Part shown: piece by piece, positions 1 through 5,988 of the stretch
Position numbering within the stretch: position 1 is the stretch's first letter
Layout of the letters: each line of letters opens with the position of its first letter
DNA from: Nitrososphaerales archaeon TH5894
Lineage (GTDB): Archaea; Thermoproteota; Nitrososphaeria; Nitrososphaerales; Nitrososphaeraceae
Assembly (NCBI GenBank): GCA_014523485.1
Contig: JAATVK010000240.1
Span: forward strand, 1-11,046
Direction of reading: 5' to 3'
DNA length: 11,046 bases
The notes under the pieces: model-generated
Told to the model about the DNA's origin: nothing
The model's database searches: none
Seen by the model: the letters and a program-made list of their open reading frames with translations, nothing else
Program-made: the position numbers and the translations under genes

Positions 1-397
1 GCCTCCCTAACTAAATCTAACCGAATATGCCATTTAACTTAATTTAAGAAAATATTCAATTTAAATAATTAATTTTTTAAAGATAGATATAATGTTGTCT
101 CTACCACTTTAATTTATTTATTAAGTTTCTATTGTTTATTTTTATGTTATGAAAATTTTATCATAGTACCTAATAAAGCAATTAAATCGAAGCCTAAATT
201 ATTGACAAGGTATATTCATTCGTATGAGATCAGCATTACAAAGAAAATATTTGCTATGGTTAATTTAATAAAAAATTCCTATCAAAAATCTATAATATTT
301 TTCATTTACAAAAATCCTTTTCTTTTAATTACATTTAATTATTTATTTTAATATATTACAATATTATGTATGCAAATCATATTATAGCATATAGTAT
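1..397. other. AT-rich stretch without a gene
   Basis: No open frame of useful length, tRNA or clear hairpin was found here on either strand. The sequence is almost entirely A and T except for the first ~30 bases and a patch near 205-240. The last ~50 bases hold an A/T-only run around 346-357 that could serve as the TATA element of the downstream secreted protein, with initiation expected near 375-380. Confidence 0.5.
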
Positions 398-1207
398 ATG
401 ATCTTTCAAATTCTTGAAATATGTAGAATGGAATTAGTAAGTATGAATACGAAAATAATAGTCTTTACTATACTTTTCGTATTTACTATTTTTTCTGGAC
501 CAATATACATCACCTATAAAAATGTTTATGCATTCGAAGAAATAAATAAACCCATCTTCTTCAAGAGCTCACTATTTAAAGTAAATGATTCTTTTGTCTC
601 AGATATGTATGATACTATTAACCAAGACAATAATTACTACTTTATTGAATATATTAATGAACCTGCTATACTTAATATTAATCATAATCAACAACAACAA
701 CCATCCATTGGTTATGCACAGTATAGAACTAATTATTTAAATGGTTATACATATAACAATCACTATGATTATAGAGATGAATTTGTTGCCCAATTAGACC
801 CTTATCCAGTTATATCTGATAATGGATATTATTACTTGGATTCACACGGGATAGCGTATCTGTCATTTGACTATTCATCGAATGTATTATCATATAAGGT
901 AATCGTGGAAGGGATGAGTTATCTAGATGGCGATGATGTAGAAATAATTCAGATACATTTAGGAACGTACGGAGAAAACGGTCCAACTATTTTATCATTA
1001 TGTGATGAAAAAATAGGAGAAGGACATTGTAGAGAAGGACCAGGATTGTCAGTTGAAGGTGTATTAGAGGAAAAAAATTTGACAGGTCCATTAAAAGGTT
1101 CGTCATTTAACGAATTAATTGGATTCTTTAAATCTGGTCAATCTTATGTGTATGTTCAAAGCGATGATCATCCTGAAGGTGAAATGAGAGGACAGATATA
1201 TAATTAA
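398..1207 (+). CDS. secreted CHRD-domain protein
   Basis: Probable extracellular or surface-attached protein with one C-terminal CHRD domain; that family was named from chordin and its biochemical role in archaea is unknown. The N-terminus is a signal peptide or anchor: a hydrophobic run at residues 20-38 follows a short basic start. Residues ~45-125 form a linker rich in Tyr, Asn and Gln, with QQQQ at 98-101. The CHRD domain spans ~127-268 and shows the family hallmarks IHLG (186-189), GENGP (192-196) and the terminal HPEGEMRGQI (258-267). C202 and C211 are close enough to form a disulfide. In-frame ATGs lie at 398, 428 and 443; the one at 443 gives the most normal signal peptide (MNTKIIVF), so the true protein may be 254 residues. 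It stands alone with gene-free DNA on both sides. The CHRD call is firm; the function is not known. Confidence 0.85.
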   Translation: MIFQILEICRMELVSMNTKIIVFTILFVFTIFSGPIYITYKNVYAFEEINKPIFFKSSLFKVNDSFVSDMYDTINQDNNYYFIEYINEPAILNINHNQQQQPSIGYAQYRTNYLNGYTYNNHYDYRDEFVAQLDPYPVISDNGYYYLDSHGIAYLSFDYSSNVLSYKVIVEGMSYLDGDDVEIIQIHLGTYGENGPTILSLCDEKIGEGHCREGPGLSVEGVLEEKNLTGPLKGSSFNELIGFFKSGQSYVYVQSDDHPEGEMRGQIYN

Positions 1208-1642
1208 TGATGCTGTTTTAAACATACATCTAGAATTTCTCTACTGCTAGATCTACGGCAATATCTTTATCTATTCTCATATTAAAATATAGTAATTTAA
1301 AATGAGTTAATAATAATAGTAGCAGTTACGTATGTTTGGAACTAAAAAGTCAATTTAATATTTTGAGCTAACAGATGCAGTAAATTAAATTTATATTAGA
1401 TATATAAATATGGATCAATATTTTTGGTATATATTTAAAGACATATTTATTATAAAAAATTTACTTAAACGCAGTGATCAACTGCAATTATATACATACA
1501 TTAAATAAAGATTTTTCATTGTTTGTATGTAATAACCTGTAGCATTGTACTTACTATAAATATATTTTTCAAAATTAATTAAAAAATTCTACAATTAATT
1601 TTTAAAGATACAAATAATCTAAATATAAATTCATTATATTTA
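1208..1642. other. gene-free region with nested inverted repeats
   Basis: There is no coding frame in this 435-base gap. It does hold ordered structure. Nested complementary arms lie at 1220-1227/1330-1337, 1243-1249/1320-1326 and 1276-1286/1296-1306. A small perfect hairpin, GCAGT-GATCA-ACTGC, lies at 1471-1485, and a 7-bp inverted pair ACATACA/TGTATGT at 1494-1500/1524-1530. The last ~45 bases contain a TATA-like TTTTTAAAGAT near 1599-1609, placed to start transcription shortly before the methyltransferase gene. Confidence 0.5.
1220..1337. repeat. nested inverted repeats, possible structured RNA or 3' UTR
   Basis: Three pairs of arms nest in the right order to make one long irregular stem. 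The outer pair is AAACATAC (1220-1227) with GTATGTTT (1330-1337). The middle pair is ACTGCTA (1243-1249) with TAGCAGT (1320-1326). The apical arms, 1276-1286 and 1296-1306, pair over 10 bp with a single A/A mismatch and a 9-base loop. It begins 13 bases after the CHRD stop codon, so it could be that message's 3' UTR or an independent RNA on either strand. AT-rich DNA produces such pairs by chance, so confidence is modest. Confidence 0.3.
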
Positions 1643-2227
1643 TTGATGTATATGTCTAAAGAGTTCCTTGCTGATATTCCAAAAGATAAAAAATTAGTTG
1701 TGGAGCTGGGAATGGGTGATGGTAATTTATTAAAATTACTCTCAGAAAAGAATCAGGATTATTATTTTATAGGCATAGAAAAACAGGAAAGTTATTTTAA
1801 TAAAGCAAAATATAATATTAAATCACAAAATGTTAAGATACTTCATACCTTATTTGAAGCCGTTTTACCTTTATTTGAAGATAATTCGATTCATAAAGTT
1901 ATATCAGTTTTGCCTGATCCTAAATATATAGATAAGAATTATAAGAGTAACTGGGAAATCTTATACAAAATTATTTATAAAAAATTAGTGAGACAAGGGA
2001 AATTCATTTTAATAACAGAAATAACTAATGAGTTATTCCAACCAGTGTCAAATTATGAATTTTATAAAGAAGTAGAGAATTTAAAACAAATTTTTCAGTC
2101 AATAGGATATATTGTATTAACTGCTTTTGAAGGGTATCAAGAAAATTATACGACATCTTTCCTTCAAGAGTTTAATGGAGATCCTAAACGAATTAGAATA
2201 ATTAATTTTGAATTTACTAAAAACTAA
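1643..2227 (+). CDS. class I SAM-dependent methyltransferase, TrmB-like
   Basis: Predicted cytoplasmic SAM-dependent methyltransferase. Motif I is VELGMGDGNLL at residues 20-30. The acidic end of strand beta-2 is FIGIEK (42-47). An LPDP motif (90-93), followed by W104, corresponds to the F-P-D-P-W region of TrmB, the tRNA guanine-N7 methyltransferase. The TrmB order of motif I, GIE and PDP is preserved, but the helper Lys/His residues that normally follow PDP are divergent (KYIDKNYKSNW), so tRNA may not be the substrate. Length (194 residues) is close to that of small TrmB proteins. The longest frame starts at TTG 1643; ATG 1646 and ATG 1652 follow immediately and ATG 1646 is the likelier start. 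A T-run follows the stop at 2281. The methyltransferase fold is well supported; substrate is an inference. Confidence 0.75.
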   Translation: MMYMSKEFLADIPKDKKLVVELGMGDGNLLKLLSEKNQDYYFIGIEKQESYFNKAKYNIKSQNVKILHTLFEAVLPLFEDNSIHKVISVLPDPKYIDKNYKSNWEILYKIIYKKLVRQGKFILITEITNELFQPVSNYEFYKEVENLKQIFQSIGYIVLTAFEGYQENYTTSFLQEFNGDPKRIRIINFEFTKN

Positions 2228-2280
2228 TTTAAAATTTGATTCATAGATCTGGTTTCAGACTACAATATGGAACGTAAGAA

Positions 2281-2301
2281 TTTTTTTCTTATATTATTTT
2301 T
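2281..2301 (+). terminator. oligo-T terminator after the methyltransferase
   Basis: A run of seven T (2281-2287) followed by further T-rich sequence lies ~55 bases after the methyltransferase stop. Archaeal RNA polymerase terminates at oligo-T without needing a hairpin. A small TCTG/CAGA stem-loop lies ~25 bases upstream of the run but is too weak to matter. Confidence 0.35.
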
Positions 2302-2375
2302 AAATAGTGAAACTTGTTAATGTTATTAATTCAAAATGATACTAATTAATAGCTATACAGTTTAAATTCTATAAC

Positions 2376-2762
2376 TTGGCATTTACAGATAACTTTGGCA
2401 TAGAGGATCGAAAGGCAGAAGAAGCCATCACATGGATGAATTCCTATGCCTTAGAGAATAGTAAAAAATTTGAAGCAAAATTAGAAGGTTATTTATTAAA
2501 AACCAAAAATTTTGGTAATTTTGAAATTATCTCTTGGAAAGGAGATTGGTCCTTCGCTAGAAACCTAATAGTGAAGGTCAGCAGGAAATTATCAACTAAA
2601 GTAATTGAATCTGGCTATCATCAGAAAAATTCATTTTTTCTCTCTTTAATTGGTGCTAATAAAGAAGTAGCAAAAGTGTATAAAAAAGGAAGTATAATTG
2701 GTAACCTTATCATAGACAAGAAATCCGGTAAATGGATTGTTAAATCTGAAAAATTAATATAA
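2376..2762 (+). CDS. conserved-looking hypothetical protein, 128 residues
   Basis: Not recognised. The translation is a well-mixed, soluble alpha/beta sequence with no signal peptide or membrane span. The N-terminal third is helical and charged (EDRKAEEAITWMNSYALENSKKFEAK), and the rest alternates beta-like segments with basic patches, including WKGDW (54-58) and KKSGKWIVKSEKL at the end. Ordinary amino-acid composition and few rare stretches suggest a real gene. The start is uncertain: TTG 2376 is the only usual start codon between the upstream in-frame stop (TAA at 2343) and Met21 (ATG 2436). A TATA-like TTTTTAAATA near 2297-2306 would give a leader of ~45 bases. It may be co-transcribed with the methyltransferase gene 148 bases upstream, although a T-run intervenes. 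Confidence 0.6.
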   Translation: MAFTDNFGIEDRKAEEAITWMNSYALENSKKFEAKLEGYLLKTKNFGNFEIISWKGDWSFARNLIVKVSRKLSTKVIESGYHQKNSFFLSLIGANKEVAKVYKKGSIIGNLIIDKKSGKWIVKSEKLI

Positions 2763-2880
2763 AATTAAGATTCACTTTCAAGACACAAGACACACTATAT
2801 ATAGCAGTATTTATTTTATTTTGACTATTATTGCTACTACAATTGATTTGGATACAAATAAGTCTATTATGATTGTTGTT

Positions 2881-3117
2881 CTAGGTATTATGTTTGACTT
2901 TCAATGTTAGAGTATACTGAATTTTGTCAATTGTCTTGATTTCTGATGTAATTGTTTTTATTATTGTATCGAATGTTTCTCCTTTTATCTTGACAAGTAT
3001 ATTGTACGGACCTTTAACCCTATTTGTTGTTAATATTTCATTTATTCCGGTTAATTCTTCTATTATTTTTTCTTCATGACTTTCTTCGCACGTTATTAAA
3101 ACAAAGGCTTCTACCAT
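2881..3117 (-). CDS. stand-alone Lrp/AsnC effector (RAM) domain protein
   Basis: A 78-residue protein made only of the Lrp/AsnC ligand-binding (RAM, AsnC_trans_reg) domain, without the helix-turn-helix that full Lrp regulators carry. The beta-alpha-beta-beta-alpha-beta pattern is visible: AFVLITCE (strand 1), the helix HEEKIIEELTG, ITTNR-like turn, the GPYNILVKIKG hairpin (36-46, where the ligand and oligomer interface sits in the family), a second helix, and the closing strand IQYTLTLKV. Such proteins usually oligomerise and bind amino acids or similar small molecules; they may act alone or join Lrp partners. Its ATG overlaps the stop of the upstream DUF6659-like gene by one base (TAATG), so the two are almost certainly translated from one message. 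The domain call is strong; the ligand is unknown. Confidence 0.88.
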   Translation of the reverse strand: MVEAFVLITCEESHEEKIIEELTGINEILTTNRVKGPYNILVKIKGETFDTIIKTITSEIKTIDKIQYTLTLKVKHNT

Positions 3118-3476
3118 TAATCAGTTGCACTTAATAACTTTAGCGTATCAGTAATAACTTTACCATGATCTGCTTGTACTTCTGTGGTAATAAGCAATAA
3201 GTGATCATCGTCCAATGGAATCGTAATTCTTTTAATTTTTTCATATTCTGCCATTGCGTATTTTCCTTTCCCTATTTTGGGAGATAAAGAATTTCTCAAT
3301 CCCCATCTCGCTAAAGCCTGTAAATTTGATTTCCTTGTTTCGTCACTAGTTAGCACATCTTCTACTCCTTCTCTTTGACCTCCATATTTTATCTCTCCAG
3401 ATTCATCACATATTCCTGCAAATCTTATTTGAGGGTCAATATCAATTACAGCTTTACAAAGGTTATCATAATCCAT
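3117..3476 (-). CDS. DUF6659-like conserved thaumarchaeal protein
   Basis: A 119-residue cytoplasmic protein that I recognise as belonging to a family abundant in Nitrososphaerota and, I believe, filed as DUF6659. Typical features are the opening helix and IRFAGICDESGEIKYGGQREG (18-38), the very conserved-looking block SNLQALARWGLRNSL (50-64) ending in PKIGKGKYAMAEYEKIKRITIPL (66-88), and the closing strand DDHLLLITTEV (90-100) with a helix. The pattern of strand, GxxGE turn, central helices and a last strand resembles roadblock/profilin-like folds, which is only an inference. The ATG at 3476 is the natural start; TATA-like boxes lie on the minus strand at about 3518-3525 or 3509-3516. It heads a two-gene operon with the RAM-domain protein, suggesting a shared sensing or regulatory role. 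Function is unknown. Confidence 0.82.
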   Translation of the reverse strand: MDYDNLCKAVIDIDPQIRFAGICDESGEIKYGGQREGVEDVLTSDETRKSNLQALARWGLRNSLSPKIGKGKYAMAEYEKIKRITIPLDDDHLLLITTEVQADHGKVITDTLKLLSATD

Positions 3477-3576
3477 ACCACTATATTCAAAAATACAAAT
3501 ATTAATAGTTTATAGAAATTTATAATTTATTTTTGCAAAATTTTAAAGTAATTTAATCTATATTTTTTATCAATTT

Positions 3577-3774
3577 TTACAGATAATCTGGAATTTTAGC
3601 TAATTCTTCTATCTTCCAATGACAACTCCAACAAAAGTTGCATATTAAACATGTCAGTTGTGTTCTAATTTTACAAGACTCACATTCTTTATATCGTGGA
3701 AAAATACTATCTCTTAGATATTCATGGTTAAAAAATCGTCTTTCTTCCCTTCTTGTTAATTTGGAAGATTTCAT
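3577..3774 (-). CDS. small cysteine-rich, probably zinc-binding protein
   Basis: A 65-residue protein with a basic N-terminal helix (KSSKLTRREERRFFN, 2-16) and a dense metal-binding cluster: C31-X2-C34, C42-X2-C45-X2-C48-X2-C51 and adjacent H52. Four CxxC-type pairs can hold one or two zinc ions; an iron-sulfur cluster is less likely but possible. The basic arm suggests nucleic-acid or ribosome contact, or a protein-protein adapter. The ATG at 3774 has a TATA-like ATGTATATTT about 24 bases upstream on the minus strand (3793-3801), consistent with a leaderless transcript. It lies 100 bases upstream of the DUF6659-like gene in the same direction, with a separate promoter visible there. The cysteine spacing argues for a genuine gene despite its size; no named family recognised. 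Confidence 0.7.
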   Translation of the reverse strand: MKSSKLTRREERRFFNHEYLRDSIFPRYKECESCKIRTQLTCLICNFCWSCHWKIEELAKIPDYL

Positions 3775-3951
3775 AATTTTACCCTATTTAATAAATATAC
3801 ATAGTAAATTATAACTTTTATGAAATATTTTATAATTAATTTTGTTTTTGCTATTTATTTTCAATTAAATATTATAACTATTAATAAAATTATTAAAAGT
3901 TTATAAAAAATTATAGCGAAATTTATACTAGAATATTTTTTTAGAATAAAT

Positions 3952-4112
3952 AAAAGAAACACGATGAGCTAAATCAACGATAATTGACCTAGCTCACCGT
4001 TACCCATCAATTTTCAGCTTTGGTATAGCCTTCCTGCACAAGTCAGCTGATACCACATCACATCATTCAACAGCGTTATTTCCGTCGAATTAGTGTAGAC
4101 AGTGTCTAATTC
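3952..4112 (-). ncRNA. candidate structured non-coding RNA with terminator hairpin
   Basis: A block of near-balanced base composition inside AT-rich DNA, with no open frame. On the minus strand, in order, it shows three elements. Stem A pairs 4106-4112 with 4087-4093 over 7 bp. Stem B pairs 4050-4055 with 4021-4026 over 6 bp, extended by 3 bp (4046-4048/4027-4029) past a bulged base. Stem C spans 3961-4000 and pairs ACG, then T plus GAGCTA, then TCAA with their complements, separated by small internal mismatches, giving about 14 bp and a 6-base loop. Stem C is followed directly by GTTTCTTTT, like a hairpin terminator, which fixes the strand. Minus-strand TATA-like boxes near 4165-4185 would start a transcript of about 190-200 bases. 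It matches no tRNA, SRP RNA or RNase P RNA features that I can recognise. It could also be the 3' UTR of the upstream exported-protein gene or a leader of the cysteine-rich gene. Confidence 0.45.
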
Positions 4113-4164
4113 TATAACGAGAATTCAATATAAGAGAGTTATTGAGAGAAATTATGTAATAATG

Positions 4165-4185
4165 TTATATAAAATTTATTTATAA
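4165..4185 (-). promoter_or_regulatory. TATA-like boxes upstream of the candidate RNA
   Basis: Read on the minus strand, TTTATAAAT (about 4177-4185) and TTTTATATAA (about 4165-4174) are good archaeal TATA matches. Initiation 25-27 bases downstream would fall near 4140-4157, upstream of stem A of the candidate RNA. AT richness makes chance matches common. Confidence 0.3.
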
Positions 4186-4264
4186 AAAATTTCCTAGAAT
4201 AACCAAACTAGTATCATTGATATCCAATATTAATATTAACTCAACTGTGTGGTGGTGTAAATAT

Positions 4265-5236
4265 TTAAAGTTGATTTCTAATTCCTGATATTTTTACCAC
4301 ATGTTTGTCTTTTGGAATGAATATATCCATACTAATTGTTTTGCCACTCATAGTAACTAATTTATTTTCATATTGTTTCCCATCTAATAAAATTTCTATC
4401 TTTTGATTTGAAGAAATTTGGGGAATTTTAAAATTAGTAGCTCCGCCAGAGGGGTTATATGGCTTAACTTCAAAAATTATACTATCGGACGAATTTTCAT
4501 ATCTAAGATTGCTAATCATAGAAGCACTTTCTAAATTAAAAACAATATATTCTCCTTGGCCAATATCAAGGGTAGATATAGGAGCATTGATATCCAATCC
4601 TGCACAACTATAATAATAAACGTCATTTTTTATTGCGGGATCAGGAAGAATTTTATATTGAACCTCTTTCCCTGGATAAATGACAGGGAATATGGAACTT
4701 TTTACAGAATCTATTTGAGTACCATTAATTGAATGAACAGAAGCATATACTGCAACATTTTTAATTATATTGGGACCTGTATTTTTTATTGTACCAACTA
4801 AAGACTTTTCTTCGCCTGTCGCAAGATTTGAATAATTCTGCGTCAAGTCCATTAAAAATGGCCTCGCTACTTCTTTGGTTTCAACAGGATAGGCAAACCC
4901 ATTAAAGAATTCATTACCATTAATAGTAAACTTAAATGGAGCAGCGACATATGGGTATATTACATTAGTAAATGTATTACTTGTTAAAATTGAAGATGGT
5001 TTATCTGGTTGTGTTATATTTACACCTACTTTAACTTTTATAGGCGTACCTGCATTATTCTGTACTACACCGACCAAATTCCAATCTCCATTTAAATCTT
5101 TGAAAATTTTTTGGTCCACAATAGAAATTGGAAATTCTCCGAATGAATTGATAGGTACTAGAATAATTATAATAGAAAATAATATAATAACCAAAGATGG
5201 AACTATATTTTTATAAAAGATTATACTAAACTTCAT
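4265..5236 (-). CDS. exported beta-sandwich protein with FxLYD-like domains
   Basis: A 323-residue exported protein. Residues ~11-32 form a strong hydrophobic signal peptide or anchor. Behind it are repeated immunoglobulin-like segments of the FxLYD/CARDB sort: segment 1 at ~40-110 (DWNLVGVVQNNAGTPIKVKV), segment 2 at ~135-200 (LVGTIKNTGPNIIKNVAVYASV, then VIYPGKEVQYKI), and a third at ~235-320 ending in LLDGKQYENKLVTMSGKTISMDIFIPKDKHVVKISG. The phrase 'vGtvkNtg...ikNV.V.a...dg' is the FxLYD signature. The last segment resembles the region before the PEFG-CTERM anchor in other thaumarchaeal surface proteins, but here the protein ends without any anchor. It probably acts outside the membrane in adhesion or ligand contact. 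It lies 101 bases downstream of the disordered secreted protein, on the same strand, and may share its message. Confidence 0.72.
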   Translation of the reverse strand: MKFSIIFYKNIVPSLVIILFSIIIILVPINSFGEFPISIVDQKIFKDLNGDWNLVGVVQNNAGTPIKVKVGVNITQPDKPSSILTSNTFTNVIYPYVAAPFKFTINGNEFFNGFAYPVETKEVARPFLMDLTQNYSNLATGEEKSLVGTIKNTGPNIIKNVAVYASVHSINGTQIDSVKSSIFPVIYPGKEVQYKILPDPAIKNDVYYYSCAGLDINAPISTLDIGQGEYIVFNLESASMISNLRYENSSDSIIFEVKPYNPSGGATNFKIPQISSNQKIEILLDGKQYENKLVTMSGKTISMDIFIPKDKHVVKISGIRNQL

Positions 5237-5337
5237 AAATTTAAAAATAATATGTTATCGAGAGGATTAAATTTCTTTCCATAGATTATTTATTCTATTA
5301 TCTTTTCTTGCTAATTATATATTATTATTTATTTTAA

Positions 5338-5829
5338 TCAATCTGAAGGATTTACGATGTTGTTGTTATTATTATTAGCATCATCATTGTTCACTTCATC
5401 GCTGGAAGACGATGATGTTTCTGGATTACTACCAAGGTCGTCTTCTTTTTCTTCATTAATAACATCTGGTTCTTGACCACTATCACTAAATTCATTAGTC
5501 AAAGTTTTTTCTATAGTTTCACTAGTGGTCCCTTGTTCATTGGATTCTCCCATATTCTCACCATTACTAATCTCATTATTTTCATCGAGTCCTCCTGTGT
5601 CAGGATTTTCAAATAATGGTGATTCACTTTCCAGAGGCTGTTCATTATTATTAGGCATATCTTCGTCAATACTAGGAAGATTTCTGCTCAAATCGCTAAA
5701 AATATCATTACTAGACTCTTCTTCCTTTACATCTTGAGCTGAAACAGATTGATATACATTAGAAGTGATATAAAGAAAAACACCTATTATTATAAATAAT
5801 AATGATGATAAATAGTTGAGTTTAGTCAA
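5338..5829 (-). CDS. secreted, acidic, intrinsically disordered protein
   Basis: A 163-residue protein with a classical signal peptide (hydrophobic 9-23, then a VSA/QD junction at 29-33) and a mature part of ~130 residues that is almost entirely Asp, Glu, Asn, Ser, Gly and Pro. Homopolymer runs include Ser at 139-143 and Asn at 152-157. There is no predicted fold, cysteine or aromatic core, so it is likely an extended surface or extracellular polymer-like protein, perhaps binding cations or forming matrix. The only usable start is TTG 5829: in-frame codons upstream contain no start before a TAA at 5866-5868. A clean TATA box CTTTATAAAAA lies on the minus strand at 5863-5873, giving a ~13-base leader. 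An alternative is a coding artefact of low-complexity DNA, but the signal peptide plus promoter argue against that. Confidence 0.65.
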   Translation of the reverse strand: MTKLNYLSSLLFIIIGVFLYITSNVYQSVSAQDVKEEESSNDIFSDLSRNLPSIDEDMPNNNEQPLESESPLFENPDTGGLDENNEISNGENMGESNEQGTTSETIEKTLTNEFSDSGQEPDVINEEKEDDLGSNPETSSSSSDEVNNDDANNNNNNIVNPSD

Positions 5830-5862
5830 ATTTTTCTTTCTGTTATATATTATTCTCTCTTC

Positions 5863-5873
5863 TTTTTATAAAG
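5863..5873 (-). promoter_or_regulatory. TATA box of the disordered secreted protein gene
   Basis: CTTTATAAAAA read on the minus strand, centred near 5868. Initiation ~26 bases downstream falls near 5842, leaving a leader of about 13 bases before TTG 5829. It abuts the repeated TATCATATG motifs. Confidence 0.5.
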
Positions 5874-5874
5874 T

Positions 5875-5900
5875 TATCATATGACTCATTATATCATATG
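5875..5900. promoter_or_regulatory. operator-like repeat in the divergent promoter region
   Basis: TATCATATG occurs at 5875-5883 and again at 5892-5900, 17 bases apart. The same bases form a 7-bp inverted repeat, CATATGA (5878-5884) with TCATATG (5894-5900), around a 9-base spacer. It lies just upstream of the minus-strand TATA box and ~90 bases upstream of the YVTN gene, where an activator or repressor of the divergent pair would be expected. Confidence 0.4.
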
Positions 5901-5958
5901 TTTATCTACCATTTTTTAAAGTAGGATATATATAATTCTTGTTTTAATAATAAAATAT

Positions 5959-5970
5959 TATTTTTATATC
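5959..5970 (+). promoter_or_regulatory. TATA box of the YVTN propeller gene
   Basis: TTTTTATATC is centred about 24-26 bases before ATG 5989, the spacing of a leaderless archaeal transcript that starts at or next to the start codon. No ribosome-binding site precedes the ATG, which agrees with this. Confidence 0.5.
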
Positions 5971-5988
5971 ATTAAAAAAGAATGGTGT

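Larger units (their letters stand above)
3775..4264. other. 490-base gap holding a hairpin-rich block
   Basis: No protein frame of note. About 3775-3950 is plain AT-rich DNA carrying the promoter of the small cysteine-rich gene. About 3952-4112 is clearly richer in G and C than its surroundings and contains three hairpins; it is listed separately as a candidate RNA gene. About 4120-4190 returns to AT-rich DNA with two TATA-like boxes on the minus strand. The last ~70 bases are the 3' flank of the exported beta-sandwich protein gene. Confidence 0.55.

Noticed and set aside
1..397. 3' end of an unseen upstream gene
   Set aside because: The first ~30 bases are less AT-rich, but no frame stays open for a convincing length on either strand.
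3952..4112. C/D box or H/ACA guide RNA
   Set aside because: CUGA and near-RUGAUGA words are present on the minus strand, but no exact C box, no correctly spaced C'/D' set, and no clear kink-turn with a terminal ANA was found. Left as an unclassified structured RNA.
3961..4112. tRNA gene or transposon end
   Set aside because: A GTCGAAT word recalls a T-loop, but acceptor, D and anticodon arms cannot be built around it. There are no long terminal inverted repeats, target duplications or transposase nearby.
5525..5737. 70-codon plus-strand open frame rich in Ser and Leu
   Set aside because: It lies antisense to the low-complexity disordered protein gene and its composition is the mirror of that gene's repeats; no promoter or family resemblance.
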